Shown in pieces: positions 33,714 to 46,395 of a stretch of DNA of 64,000 nt. Position 1 is the first letter of the stretch; each line of letters begins with the position of its first letter. The notes beneath the pieces are model-generated. The model worked only from the letters and a program-made list of their open reading frames with translations, was not told the DNA's origin and made no database searches. The DNA is from Guyanagaster necrorhizus. Its lineage: Eukaryota > Basidiomycota > Agaricomycetes > Agaricales > Physalacriaceae. The translations under genes and the position numbers were made by a program. The stretch covers positions 565,187-629,186 of the forward strand of contig NW_025064896.1 of NCBI RefSeq assembly GCF_019112545.1, written 5' to 3'.

Positions 33714-36049
33714 ATGGGCAATGCGCTGGGGCTGCCCCGGGAAATTTGGGAACAGTGCGCTTACTATGCTCTCGCAACGGAAACCACTTTTCTTGGACCG
33801 CCGTCTGGCCTGACGTCGATCTTGCTGACCTGTCGCCGCATCAATGATGCCCTCTGTTTCAGTAACAACCCACGACTTTACGCTCGCCTTTTCTGTTTTA
33901 AATTTGACATTGAAGCACCACGACGACGTCTCCCGCCTCGATGGCTGACTTCGCAATGCTTGGCCGCCGAATTCCACAAACGAATCATGACCTTGAAACG
34001 CATCCGTCATTGTGACGAGTATTCCCTTCAAGACTTATGGACATGTTACTTAATGTGCGTCTTGCCCGTCTTTGGGTTGTTCTATTGATTTACGATGAGA
34101 AAGGATGTCCGAAAATGACGGCCGTAATGAGCGCCAGCTCGAATGGACCCGCATCTCCGAATATCTTTTCCGAGCCGTCTTAACGCGGATCCCGTCGGGC
34201 CCGAGCGGCCCTGGTATGTGGTATGAAGACCCTGAAGCGACTTCACTCATAATTTGGCTCTTTTGGATGCTACTCCCACAAAGTAAATGTGGTTTTGGCT
34301 TAGCGAAGTTTGGTTTTTGACTCGTGACGTGCCAGATCGTCCGTCTGCTGAATCCATCAGGCTGCGGGGCTTTTGGACACAAACGCTCCTGCATATTTTC
34401 ATCGCTGCAGGCTTCAGAGTACGCATATGAACCAGAAATGCACCGGAATAAAAATCTGACTTTATGACACTAGTTTCCCTCGCTCTATGCCCCCGACACT
34501 ATTCTCCATTTGCCAATTTCTCCCGATGTCTATCCTCTTCCCCCGATAATATCTGGTCCTAATCCGAGAAAAACGACTGTTGTACATTACTGGCATAACT
34601 TGACTGTTGCGGCGCCTGTGTTAACACCAGCAGCTTTGCTTTCATGGACTGTAAGACAAGAAATGTACCAACAAGCGCATCCATTGGACTATAACATACT
34701 AGGTCGATTCCCTACCGACAGACATACTGCTAATGCCCTCGGTATCAGGGGCCCAACCGCGGAAGATCTCACGGAATTTCATCAGCTAAGAATCTATTCC
34801 CCAGGGCCGCTTCTTCTTCCCTCACATGCGACCTTCGATACATATGACCTATTCTACTCCGATGATTGCCATCATGAAGATGAAGAGGAACCCGATCAAA
34901 CTCGAGGTTCTATGCGCTACGAACAAGATTGGTATCGCGAGGTTTCGTGTTACGACCCATACGCCCTCCCAGGCGCCTTAAGGGGCCCAGTTTTCTCCCT
35001 CGGGTCCCTGACGGGATCATGGGCTGGACGTTGGGTGGTGCGTTCTTACATCTGCTCCCGTTTTGACGATACTGATCCATTCTAATCAGCTCACGAATAT
35101 TGAATCCCATATGGGCTTGTTGCGTGGCCCCTCCGACGTGGATCCGCGGGCCTTGCCCCTACACAGCAAACCACTCTATTGGAGTCTACAAGAACACCAT
35201 TGTTTCGAACCGACAGAACCCATCGCTCCAGGTACAGACGAGTACAACGGTGACGATATTTTGAATGCATGGCTGCCAAGAGGTCACCTCCTGACACATC
35301 TGGATGTGAGCGGTTCTGTCCCTGCTCCACTGGCCCCCCTTCAACCTTCACACTGACATTTTCCCTTTCTGACCGCTATAGGGCGCGATCGAATTCTACG
35401 ATTCTGAGAACAACTGCAAGATACGATATGACACGTTTATTCCCAGGGGATCTAGAGAAGCACCATACCTCAAGCCTGCATGTGAGAGACCCCACCCGCA
35501 GTGGATCTTGAACGAGTGCGACGAGATCGCCACCGATGAGGTGCCTGGATCCACATCCCCTTCCGAATACGAGACGCAGTCCAATCGGCGGCATGACGGC
35601 GAGGCGGTGGCGGGAATATATGGCGCCACAGTACCATCAGATGAGTACGTTGATACGGTTTCGTACCGTAGCAGCGGAGTAGCCGATGTCCTGGTCACCG
35701 GCGAGGTAGGCCCGAGGCTTTGGCAAACAACTCTAAATTTCTGAATGTTGCTTTGCAGACCGGTCAACGGCATGGAGACGCTTGGGGTCATTATAGCATA
35801 GTGGGGAGAGTAAGGCCCTGGGACGGGTTAGTCGTGCTGTTACAAAAGCCGGTAAATCCTTGTTTTGACATGACTCTTATGCACTGATTAAGTAGTTTCT
35901 TTCAGGCTGATCCTAGAAGTGACCTCGGGGAATGGATTTTCAAAGGATATATTCACGATCAGAATTTCGTAGGTCGTTGGCGAGAAACGACGACCTCAGC
36001 CGATACTGTAGGATATGAAGGGGGATTCATTGTGACAAAGACCGAATGA
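33714..36049 (+). CDS. F-box-like domain protein of a basidiomycete family
   Basis: Exons from ATG 33714 encode MGNALGLPREIWEQCAYYAL, then a segment ILLTCRRINDALCFSNNPRLY and LYARLFCFKFD, the N-terminal F-box-like pattern of a large basidiomycete family. Spliced exons continue (YLFRAVLTRIPS, HYWHNLTVAAP) to a C-terminal domain with GRVRPWDGLVVLLQKP, GEWIFKGYIHDQNFVGRWR and VGYEGGFIVTKTE, stopping at 36047..36049. These C-terminal segments (short strands with Gly and Trp) are characteristic of the same family. About eight exons, all GT-AG as far as I traced, keep frame. The function would be substrate recognition in an SCF-type complex by analogy only; the C-terminal domain has no assigned role. 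Confidence 0.85.
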
Positions 36050-37508
36050 TAATGAAAGATGGACTTCGTATACGTACCTTGTGATGACTGTTTCTACGCT
36101 GTGTCTACCGTTATATTATGGCATTCAATAAAGTAGCTTAATACATCAATTGGAGTCGTCTGTGAGCTGCAAAGTCGCGCTTAATGCATTTAATCGAGCA
36201 CGTTGTACCCTTAAATTTGTGTACGGAACCATTGAAGCAGAAGGGGCCTGCGTAGATTCGACTTCTCATGGGTACCGGGATTCTGCTGAGGCGGCTTTTG
36301 GGCGACCATATTACTGCTTCCAGTGGAACTTCCAGAGATGCCATCTTACGACTCGTGACGAGGCGCAGTTCATGGGGAAGGGGTACAGACGTCAATTTTC
36401 TAATAAGGACCCCCTTGAACTTATCCAGTTAAGTGCTGGAAGTGCCAATTTGGTGTCTTCTTGAACCGACTAGGACTACTATGCATATTCTTAGTCTTGA
36501 CCGACGAATCGAGGGGACAGTATTTTGCCGCCTAAGGTCCTTAACAGTATCCAGCAGGTAGGAAATCCGATTACCTCGTCTCTAATTATGTCGCCTTTTC
36601 TGTCACATATGTATTTCCACCATTTTGCGGCAGTTGATGCCTCGAGCGAGGACGCGATATGAAAATACGCAGATGCTTGGCAGAATGCATCGGATAGGCA
36701 GTAGATTCGACGTGGATGCATGCTCTGCAAACCGGAAACGACCGTGATTCAAATTCTCCCACATCGACAATCTCTGGAATCCCAGAATAGATGCTGAATA
36801 TATTGGTGCAGAAGCTCCTGCCGAGCCGTGCTTGTTGACACTCCTGCCGAGGTCGGATGATGACCGTCGCCTACTACCAGTGAATACCGAACCATGAGCA
36901 CAACGGGCCGAGAAATCGTAGATTCGGAAATAGGCCGCGAGTTTGCTGACGCTTACCTTATTTCACGTCGAGTCGGCTTTTTGGAAGCAAGGCCTGGGTT
37001 TCGAATTTGGATACAGGTACAGATGGCGGTGCAGCGGAGCCTAGTACGATGAAGCGAAGTTGTTGGGTGAATGGCAGGTGCGCGACCAGGCGAGGATTGG
37101 GGCCGGTATCGTCACCGAGATAGATTCAATAGCCTGATAGTCAGATGGAAGTGGTATGTAGAGTTCACCTCGTGATTATGAATTGAAACGGCTGGATTTA
37201 ATGTTACAAAGCGTTTTTAATAAACCTAAAAATTCAAAGGGGATCCCTTCGGAGAGCTAAACGAGGGAGATATGAGAAGTGGCGCCAAAAATATCAGGTA
37301 AACCCCACTTACGGTAACCTGCTGCATGAAAAACCCTATCCGACCCCGGGATATCTGGCAATGGGCCACGCTATCGATCCGGAACTCGATGGGATGCTTG
37401 ATTATGCAAAGAACCTACAAAATGGAATTCGTAAAGAAGGTACAGTCGTCTGTCCTCATATACTCACCTACACCTCTCTAACAACCTCAAACTTAAACGC
37501 GCTAAGCC
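36050..37508. other. intergenic upstream of the WOPR gene
   Basis: No gene recognised. A long 5' region (about 1.4 kb) fits the long promoters often seen for WOPR morphogenesis regulators, but no specific binding site could be identified with confidence. Confidence 0.4.
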
Positions 37509-39199
37509 ATGACCACCACCACCTCTTCATCGGACGTCGAGCCATTCTATGGATATGTCGAAACGACCGTCAACGCTCTTCGTCTAATTCACGCTGCAAG
37601 ACAAGGAGTCATCCCTCGCATCACCCGGCGCTTGAACGATTCGGAGCGGCGGGATATGATCAAAAGCGGATCGGTCTTCGTTTTCAGCGTCGAGGAGAGC
37701 GGCATCAAACGATGGACCGGTGAGTTTCTCTCCGAGTGATTTCATCACCGGCTCATCTACCTATTTACCGGACGCAAGATGGGCTCCTCTGGTCACCGTC
37801 TCGAATCGTCGGCAATTTCTTGGTGGGTATCGGCCATGGTATAATCCGGGAGGGCACTATTAATTGTGGTGGTGTTCTTACCAGGTCTATCGGGAGATTA
37901 ACGAGCGAGCAAGCAGTCGTGGAAGTCATAGAAGATCATATGGACTGGAGGATACACAGGCAAGGTCGCTCACTGGCCATAGAACATCTCCGAGCCAAAC
38001 CTCCATTGGATACAAGTCCTGTTCTCCGGGCGGTACTACGGGCGACCATGGGGCGTTCAAGCCTAATGGGTTGATCAAAAAGGTCAGAGCAGGTTGTGAC
38101 GCAGTGAAGGGCAGAAAGAGCTGACTTGATTATAGACCATCACGGTCACTATTGACGGCTCTGATCTCCATCTTATTTCTTATTATACCTCCGAAGACAT
38201 TCGCAGTGGGAAATTGAAGGTTCGTTACTTTCCCCACGATTATAGGACATTCTTTCGGAGGGATTTTTGCAGAGACCGTCGACACGCTCTGATATCATGT
38301 CGCTGTACATGCCACCGCACCTTTTCCGCCTGACGAACTTCCGTGTGCCTCCAAAGATCGAGATAGGCCCAGATGGGAAGCCAAGACTCGTGTACGTGGC
38401 GTTCACCATGGCCAGGGGATCGTTCATGGCTAATTCTCTACCTAGAACCGAGCCGGAAGATGTCGACGGCATCGTTGAACCCAAGGTGGAGGAACCGACC
38501 TACCAACTTTCCCCCCATTCCCCGAACTCTCCTGTCAGCCCCATGTCGCCAAGCGAAAGCCCTTTCGGGGGGAACCTTTATATGAATCACGGCTCCTCAT
38601 ATCACCGGGACGGTGTCGAAGACAGATGGTCTTCTAGTGGAGATGCTGTTCGGGTGGCATCGCCGGCGCGACATGATTTGCCATGGCCGTTGTCGTCGGC
38701 GACCTCTCATTCCAGCCATCACAGGCGCGAGGGTTCAATGGTGCCTTCGTCTACTTCGTGGTCGTCGCCTCAATCTGCACGCTACGAGTCGCCTTCGTCT
38801 GGCAGCGGGGTGTACTATGACCGTCCTCGCCCGCGCACCATCAACAGCTATCAGAATAACCCAAGAGAAAGCGAGACGCTGCCTAGCTTCGGTTCAAAAT
38901 ATAGCATCGGGCGTGGTCGCGAAGTGGGTTCTCATCGGGCGCCATGGCTGTTGAACCAAGAGTCTTCAGGTGATCGCGAATCCCGCTCAAATTGCAGATC
39001 GTCCTATACCTCACCGTCATCCGTTTCCCCCGCTTTCACCCCAGAGGGATATCATGCATACGGCTCGGCATGGCCAGCACCGGGCGAGAGCGGCACCCTG
39101 AACGTCACCACTCCTCCCCCACCACCAAGCTTCTCGAACCACGGATATGCTCCTCCTTTCGGTGCTCACACCAGCTCTCAGAACTACGGGGATGCATAA
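37509..39199 (+). CDS. WOPR-domain transcription regulator (Gti1/Pac2 family)
   Basis: The first exon encodes EPFYGYVETTVNALRLIHAA and SGSVFVFSVEESGIKRWT. After a GT-AG intron it continues DGLLWSPSRIVGNFLVYREI, the conserved first half of the WOPR box. Later exons give TITVTIDGSDLHLISYYTSE, MPPHLFRLTNFRVPP, the second half. The C-terminal about 270 residues are Ser/Pro/Tyr-rich and probably an activation region. WOPR proteins (Wor1, Ryp1, Gti1, Pac2) bind DNA and control morphological switching, conidiation or secondary metabolism. Stop at 39199. All expected WOPR motifs are intact. The insertion between the two WOPR halves (Ser/Arg-rich, about 60 residues) is variable in the family. Confidence 0.93.
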
Positions 39200-39817
39200 A
39201 TTAGACTTCACGTGTTTTTGTTTAATTTTTGGACCACGTACACGTTTGGCTCTTATGTACACTAAAACTTCATTCCAATTTATTTTTCTGTATCTCTTCG
39301 CATATAGAAAAAGACACCCTCGTTGGTTATAACATACGTTTCACATAGCCATGTATATAGATCCATTAATGACCTTCGATGTACAACACTAATGCAAAAA
39401 GTTACGACGGGATATCGGGAAGAATCGACTTAGGAAGCGCACTCAAATGATTTACTAGCCGACTACGTCGGAACTGCTCGTTTCCGCTTATACGTAAATT
39501 CCGATTCGTTGAGAAAGAATTTTATCCTATACATAGATGGATCGCACTGCGAGGTACAAGATGAGGCTTCAGTCAGAGCGATACCAAGGTGACAATCAAG
39601 GAAGAGACACCTAAGGATAGACACAGAAGACAGTGTCACACGAGTGTCACCAGACAAAAAGCCTTACGTCGAGGGGTAGACTTCAACGACTCGAGGCATT
39701 CGTATTAGGCCACATAACAACGAAACAACGTTTTCTTCTCTAAAAATACACAGCAAGACTGCGGGTACGTTCCGACAGCGGTCCGAGCGCGGGAGGGATC
39801 ACTCACTAATAGAAAAA
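39200..39817. other. region between convergent genes, no gene
   Basis: About 600 bases between the stops of the WOPR gene and TFB2. Nothing beyond short open frames. Confidence 0.5.
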
Positions 39818-41873
39818 TCAACTATCCATCTGGCTCTGTTTTCTTCTTTCAATAAATTCACGGATATTGGCGTGCCCCTCCAAGCTGCCGAAAAAGCATC
39901 GTTTGGCAGCGTTCTCCCATAGTACGACATCGAGCTGCTTAGCGTATTTCAGGACGAGCTCGTAATCTGCTTGAGACGTGAAAGATGTATACAAACATCC
40001 TATAATGGCAAAGGTCGTCAGCAAGGCATGTTCAACGTTTCGTAACAATAAAGCCAGCGAACCTTCTTGAGACTTAAGCCTATTTTTTTCCAACTCCCAT
40101 AAGCGGATTTGATCTTGTACCGTCACAGGAAGTAGTGGGTTCTAGAGCGCTCATTTCAGCGGGCATCCAGAAACTGGGAAACTGGAAGGTACATTTTTGC
40201 GCATCTGGGGATGCGCATGTGTCACCAGGTAGCTGATGATCTGTGACCACGATCAGAATGCTGCCACTTAAGAAAAGAAACACGGTGATAAGCAGACCTG
40301 ATCTGCGGAAATGCCGTTCGTAAGAGCTTTCTTAACACTTTCACGAGTGATAGACCCGACCACAAGGTTAGGAAACCGGTATTTCAGGGATACGAAAAGG
40401 TTAAGAACGGCAATTTGCAAGGGATTATCTATTGATGCCGATTAAAATGGAATGGAGGACTAGTGGGACGTAAACATACATACCTGTGTATGCATAGACG
40501 CGATAATTGGTCTCAAGCACAATAAAACCATCCTTGGGACCGGAGCTTGTTCCAGCAGACGTAGGCAGTGGAGGAGAAGATGATGTTAGGGTGGTCGCGA
40601 GGCGTGTGGGGCTGAAGCGCCGAGATGAAGGCTAGCAGATAGTGAAAAAGGGTGAGATCTGACTGAATAAATCAACGGACCTTACGCTGCCACAGGAGGC
40701 CATAGTCCCGAAGGTCTTCGAGCATGGCCTTTTGGGTCTGAGAAAGATTCTCAATCGAGTATTCCTGCGGTGGAAGCCGTCAGTTAGTACGTTCTCCAAG
40801 GAAAAGGGGTTCTACTCGGCCGAGCTCCATGGTCGACAACATAAATAAGAAACTCAGGACTTCGACCAGGTCCATGTGTCGTTGCTATTAGGCTATGTCA
40901 GGAGATTTGACCGAGCATGGGACGTAAGTGAGCTTACACCAGCCATTTCTAGATACTGCAGTAATAGGTGCCAGAGCTGAGCGTGAGGGGGGTAAAGGAG
41001 GAACTGGAAACCCTTCGATGTAATACGAAGCGCGGCACCTCTACAATGCAGGGGTAAATGAGAGGTTGTTAGACAGAGATCAGATCGTACTGTTGAGATG
41101 CCATGAGACCGCTGCTTTGCAACAAATAGAGGACACCGGGTGAAGGCGAAGCAGGGTTCTGGCCGCTACCAGAGGACACCATGTAATGAAGAATAGTCTG
41201 GATGGAGGAACTGAGATCAATTAGCCGGGATAAGAATGCGGCCTATACCTCCCAGCGCTCTAAGGCGTATCCGTCAAGAGAATCGACGTCAAAGGGTGGC
41301 CGTTTATCGTCCTTCTCCGCTGGCACGCCAAAACTACCACTGGCACCTCTGAAGGAGAGAAAGAGAGAGTTATACTATGAGCTTCCAAGGAGCCATAGGC
41401 CTCACCCGCCTGTTATCGCTTGTCTAAAACTGGTCTTGAATGTCGCGTTCAATGCTAGTTTCACAATAGAGTTGGGCAAGATGTTGAGGTCCGTCAGGGC
41501 CTCCATAGCGTCATCATACAGTCTATAGAGCTACATGAAGAAGGCTTCAAGGCGTGGCGAACGAAGAAAACACTTTTTATGTTCACGGACTACCCATGCC
41601 GCCATGGTCGAGGGAGGTATTGCTGATTCTAGCCACAAAAGATTCATAACAATTTGGCGTTCCAGGGGGGAAAGAAGCCTGGAATTCTCTTTTTAAAAAG
41701 ACGTAGTAAGGGTGCGGAGGGATGTGGTACCGAAATATTGCAAGGCATGAAGACGGTCGTTGGTATAAGCGAGTCAAAGTATTCTTGGGTTCCTTGGCGA
41801 GAAATTCAATGAGTGCATGAGGCAGAGGCGCTACCAACGCCGCCTCTTCGTCATTCAGCGATACCGAAGGCAT
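39818..41873 (-). CDS. TFIIH core subunit Tfb2 (p52)
   Basis: Start ATG 41873 encodes [20 protein letters not shown]. Joined exons give [100 protein letters not shown] and the C-terminal dimerisation part [20 protein letters not shown] then [19 protein letters not shown] and [20 protein letters not shown]. These match Tfb2/p52 throughout. Tfb2 anchors XPB/Ssl2 in TFIIH, acting in RNA polymerase II promoter opening and nucleotide excision repair in the nucleus. It is transcribed divergently from the gankyrin gene with only 223 bases between start codons, so they share a promoter. Single-copy and intact. Confidence 0.93.
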
Positions 41874-42096
41874 TCCGCAGGCAGTCGGACGTCGGGAAGG
41901 TACCCGCTGATGAAGAGATTATGAAAACGAACAAATTGGCGCCGATCCCGTCGCAGGGATGGCGTCCGATCCTAATACAACCACACAGAGAACACGGGGG
42001 TCCGGCCCGGGCCTAGTACGCGTCAACCTTTGCTTCGTACCGTGACTTAAAACCATTTGCCTCGAAGTGGATCTTTTAGAATTTAGGAAAACTGAT
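41874..42096. promoter_or_regulatory. shared divergent promoter of TFB2 and gankyrin
   Basis: Only 223 bases separate the two start codons. There is no clear TATA box on either side, which fits housekeeping bidirectional promoters. This is an inference from spacing and orientation. Confidence 0.55.
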
Positions 42097-43315
42097 ATGT
42101 CAACACTTTCTATCCACAATGCCGCACAGAGCAGTCAGGTCTATTCATCTGTTTCACCTTTTCGGCGTGCTAACAATTCTTCAGACCAGCCCGGTCTGCT
42201 AAAGGCATTGGTAACGGAAAACCCCAAATCTGTGAATGCTCTTGATGCGGTAAATTAGTTTTTATTGTTTATGATGCTATTCTGACTTTGGCAAGGATGA
42301 CCGGACACCTTTACACTGGGCTGCATCGTCCGGTTCTCTCGAGATCACTCGATACCTCATCGATAACAAGGCAGATATTGATTTGCCGGATAATAGCGGA
42401 TGGACACCTCTACATATCGCAGGTAACAACTCTGCTTCTTGCCTTTGATGTCATACCCACGGAACACATGAACAGCTAGTGCCGGCAATGAAGATGTCGT
42501 CTTGGAATTAGTAGGTGCAGGTGCGGACATCAACAGGTGCGCCCAATATTCCAACGAAGGATCCATTACATATTTCTCTTAGGAAAAATGACAAAGGGCT
42601 TACTCCGCTGTGAGCGTTCGTTAGTCCACCTCTAGCGGATGCTTATGAAGTACTACTGGAAGACACTACGCGGCATCTAAATCGCGTCTCGAAGTACATA
42701 TTACTTCCTCAATGAAACACCGGTTTCATATATTGACTTCTCCGTCCTCTAGATTGGCAAACTTCTGATATCGCGTGGTGCCGATGTAAGCCACCTTTGG
42801 GGACACTGGGCTTCACTCATTGAAACTATTATAGATCAACGCAAGGGATAGGGCCGGACAAGTACCTTTGTAAGACTGGATTCTCTCCTTCTCCCGCCAC
42901 TGCTTGACAGTCCAGGCAGGCATCGTGCTGCAACCACGGGTTCTGTGGGGTTTATACGCCTCTTGTTGGAATCATCCAAGCCGCCTAGTAAGACACGAAT
43001 CAACCCTGCGGATCGGATTGGTATGCCTTTCGTTCTGACATAATGGAGATCACCAACGGACCTAACCTTTTCAGGGAACACGCCCCTCCACTTGGCAATG
43101 GACTCTGCTCATGCAGAAGCCGCTGTCGTTCTCATTGAGGCCGGAGCAGATAGAGGCCGGGTATGATAGTTCTTGTGGCGTATTCGCTTTTCTGGCTGAC
43201 CCATACAATTCAGTTGAACCAGGACGGCGAAGCCCCAGAAGACATGGAAGGTGTTGGAGGCATGGAACAACGTCGTGCAAAACAGCATGTTGTTGATTCT
43301 TGCGGAAAACCATGA
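42097..43315 (+). CDS. gankyrin-like ankyrin protein (26S proteasome assembly chaperone)
   Basis: Exons from ATG 42097 encode MSTLSIHNAAQSSQ, then PGLLKALVTENPKSVNALDA and a run of ankyrin repeats: DDRTPLHWAASSGSLEI, SGWTPLHIA, AGNEDVVLELVGAGADINRK, LHYAASKSRLEIGKLLISRG, INARDRAGQVPL, NTPLHLAMDSAHAEAAVVLI. It ends GGMEQRRAKQHVVDSCGKP. The size (about 235 residues), repeat order and ends match Nas6/PSMD10 (gankyrin), which chaperones assembly of the proteasome 19S base by binding the Rpt3 tail. Eight or more short introns keep frame; the first acceptor is GACCAG just before CCCGGTCTG. Cytosolic/nuclear. Divergent from TFB2. Confidence 0.9.
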
Positions 43316-43867
43316 GTACAGTACATCGGAAGTAGTTATATGAAAAAACATGTATGTGCCGATTGTATTCGTTTTGAAGGATTGTTGTACTAGTTGCTTA
43401 CATCCGAGCACCCCTCGGCAGCCGCTTCATGGCCTCCATCAGTCAACGTTTCTATAGTCGGTGTTGGTAGGTATCAATTGCCAAGTCCGTGTAGAACGGG
43501 CCATGGCGACGTCCTTTGATCATCAGTGTCCCTCCTCAATGCTTGGAGCACCGCGGAGATGCATCAAAGTCTTGTGATAGGGGCGGGCTTGTTGCGAACC
43601 ATTGATCCCTGTGCAGTATCCCGTAACAGTTTGTCGTCATGCATCAGCCCTAAACTTTCAAATGGGGGCCTGTCAACGGGGTAACGCTCGATCCTTTAAA
43701 ACATGGAGTTTCGCATCACTCATTTCCCAAGCTAGCCTTCACCCTTTTGACGAGCTTTGGTCTCGTCTTGTCTCTGTTGTGACTGACTCTTATTCTTAAC
43801 AAGCTTGGTCTTGTTCCGCTCTCCGTCCATCCTTACACCATATCTCGACCTATCTTGTTTAACGATA
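43316..43867. other. intergenic
   Basis: About 550 bases without a gene. The last 150 bases, with pyrimidine-rich tracts just before 43868, probably hold the promoter and leader of the small secreted protein. Confidence 0.45.
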
Positions 43868-44113
43868 ATGCGTTTCTTCATCGCCACCCTCGTCGCTGCT
43901 TTCATAGTTGCTTTCGCTCATGCTGCGGCTATTCCCCATGTCTCCAGAGATAACGTTCCTAGGGCCACGCGGCTTTCTCGTTATCCAGTGGCAAGGAATA
44001 ACGGTGGTGCTTCGGCTCATGCCGAAGCCAGAGAGACGGCTCCTGCTGCAGACAGTAGCCGTATGATCAAGCGGGTGCACCCCAGGCAGTTCCGGCCTCT
44101 AGAGAGCTACTAG
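43868..44113 (+). CDS. small secreted protein, 81 aa, orphan
   Basis: An intronless 81-codon frame starts MRFFIATLVAAFIVAFAHAAA, a strong signal peptide with probable cleavage near AHAAA-IP. The mature part (about 60 residues) is rich in Arg, Ala and Ser, has no Cys, and contains a dibasic KR (MIKRVHPRQF) that could be a Kex2 site releasing a short C-terminal peptide. A pyrimidine-rich leader precedes the ATG. I know no family. Lack of Cys argues against a hydrophobin or typical Cys-rich effector. Coding status rests on the signal peptide alone. Confidence 0.6.
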   Translation: MRFFIATLVAAFIVAFAHAAAIPHVSRDNVPRATRLSRYPVARNNGGASAHAEARETAPAADSSRMIKRVHPRQFRPLESY

Positions 44114-45846
44114 GTGAACGTGCTTCTGACTGTACATCACTAAGGCTGATAGATGTTTTGAAGGTGGCCTTGAAACGACAGGTAGCTGACCCTGTTCACA
44201 CTGAGGTAAGATGTTCTTAGAAAATAATGGGATACGTCAGATAGAGACATCAATATTAAGTTATTTGTAGTGTTACATGTTGTTCTCGGGAAGAATCCAT
44301 GTAGATACTGTAATGTACGAAAATTATATGAACATTTCAGAATTATGAAAGCAGTTAATTGTAAACATACATTCATTGTAAAGTCCATAGTATGTTCTGT
44401 TGAGTCCAAACATAGCAGCAGGAAACAGTCGACTGCAGACCCGATTCCTGTAAATGCGGACAAAGTCTTCCAGACAGGACGGTTCTTGTTGTCAGTTGAT
44501 GGCCTAAGTGTTTAAGGATCCTACAGAGAATATGACGCGCCACAGTCCTGGTTTTGTAAGGAGGCATCACTGATCGACGGTCGCGTTCCGATCAGGGCAT
44601 AACATGAGATTGACATGAGAAGACTTCTTCATCTGAGATTTCAAGGTCCCTTAATACGCAACTGGGTGATGGAGAAGGTTCAATTGAGTCGCAAATTCGG
44701 ACACCAAGAATCTGGCCGACAGGCAGATCATTAAGGAAACGCCACGATGCGAGATCCGCGTGATAGAGATGAAAATTCCTAAAAGATATACTCCCAGGAC
44801 AGATGAAACGTCTATCTCTTCCTCCCGAGTGTCAGTTTGCTGGCGAAGAGTATAAGGGGGCGGTGACCGCGAGTAAATTAGTAGAGGTCGCTCCCGGCTG
44901 TGACAGCTCATGGCCCGGTTTTATTGTTAGCCATAGTTACCATAGGATCGGGTTCGTCGACTTCGATATCTCCATAGCGGTGGGAACAAAAATGAATCCA
45001 CCAGATCGACCTCGGAGTTGTCTGTGTTCTCCAATTAAACTCCCACTCCCATGCCACGTAACGTTACCGCCGGTACGTTAGGCAGCAGATACAAGTATAG
45101 CGGCTGCAAACCGGTCCACTGCGGCTATCCAATTGAGAAATAGAGCAGGAAAAGCAAACGGCAAACAGCGAAGGCTGGAAATATCGAAATAGACAACTTA
45201 GGCTTCCGGGGGTACACTTCGCGGGAGAAGACACCGGACGGCCGGTCCGCCTTCCGATGCTCGTCGGTTGGTTGGGAGAAAATACGACCAAATAGTGGTC
45301 GAAACACTTTTCTCACTACTAAGATGCATTTGATGTATACTCTCGATGCAGATGGAAATAGAGTATATACGCTTAAAGTTAGACTCGATGATCTTTTTCT
45401 TCTTTTCGTGCCGCGCTGACCAAAGTTTCTTGTTTCTTAGAAAGCAACTGATGCAGGGAAAATCACAAAGTCGGCGCACCCTGGTGATTATAGGGATGAT
45501 CCTGTTCAGATCGTCATCACTGACGTCCTTCTTATGAAGCCAGATTTTCACCGGATGACAAGTTCTCCAGGCACCGTGTGACGATCAAGAAGCGCTACGG
45601 TGTCCTATTGACCCAATTACCAGCAAAGCCTCTCTAGATCATTACCTCTTGGTAGGACGATCACGTCCACGACCTGGATGAGGTTGAAATGTCTCCATTC
45701 CCTTATTTGTGAGCTATTCTTGTCTTTTAACTTTTACAATTTCACAACAGTCTGACCAACATAATACAATCATAGAACTTCATGATGTTATACATATAAT
45801 ACTACACTTCTGGTGTCCATGGCACGTCCAATGAGAACATATCGTC
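44114..45846. other. 1.7-kb intergenic region, no supported gene
   Basis: AT-rich in the first half (44150-44420). Short open frames only. Confidence 0.45.
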
Positions 45847-46395
45847 TTATGCAATCGTGATTTTCCGTGGTGCTGGCTCGTGTGCAGCCTTTGGGAACGT
45901 TACCGTCAAAACACCGTTCTCCATAGAAGCGCTGATTTCTTCCTTCTGCAGAGAGTACCAGTGAGTCTGCTTCTCCTTCAAACCTGCTGCTGATGGCTTA
46001 CCTTGACGCCGCGAGGAAGCCTCAACGTCCTCGAGAACTTGCCGGACTCGCGCTCACGATGGGAGTACCCATCTCCCTCCCCCTCGGAAGCTTTGGCTGT
46101 TCCGGAGACAGTGAGATGTCCGTCGTGCACCTCAATGTTCACGTCGTCCTTCTTCACTCCTGGCAACTCGAAGGTCACCGTCACAACGTTTCGGTCTGCG
46201 TCTTCGTGGAGGTCCATTCTGTGGAGAAGAAGCAAGGAAGCGATCAGACGACGTTAAAGCAGCGAACATATACCGAACTTACTTTGGACGCAAAATGGAT
46301 TCCGTGGTGGCTTGCAACATAGTGCGGCTTGGATAGGAGAATCCACCCAGAAGACCACCGAAATTGTGGAATGGTTCGTAAAAGGAAAGGGACAT
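45847..46395 (-). CDS. small heat-shock protein (Hsp20/alpha-crystallin), copy 1
   Basis: Three exons. ATG 46395 encodes MSLSFYEPFHNFGGLLGG; the second exon encodes MDLHEDADRNVVTVTFELPG, then VNIEVHDGHLTVSG and GKFSRTLRLPRGV; the last gives ISASMENGVLTVTFPK and ends RKITIA. These are the conserved alpha-crystallin domain elements, including the A-x-x-x-n-G-V-L signature (ASMENGVL) and a C-terminal I-x-I-like motif (ITI). It acts as an ATP-independent chaperone of about 150 residues, forming oligomers in the cytosol. The first intron lies in phase 2 at AA|A before ATG-GAC, the same place as in copy 2. It is divergent from copy 2 with a 484-base promoter between them. Confidence 0.93.
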
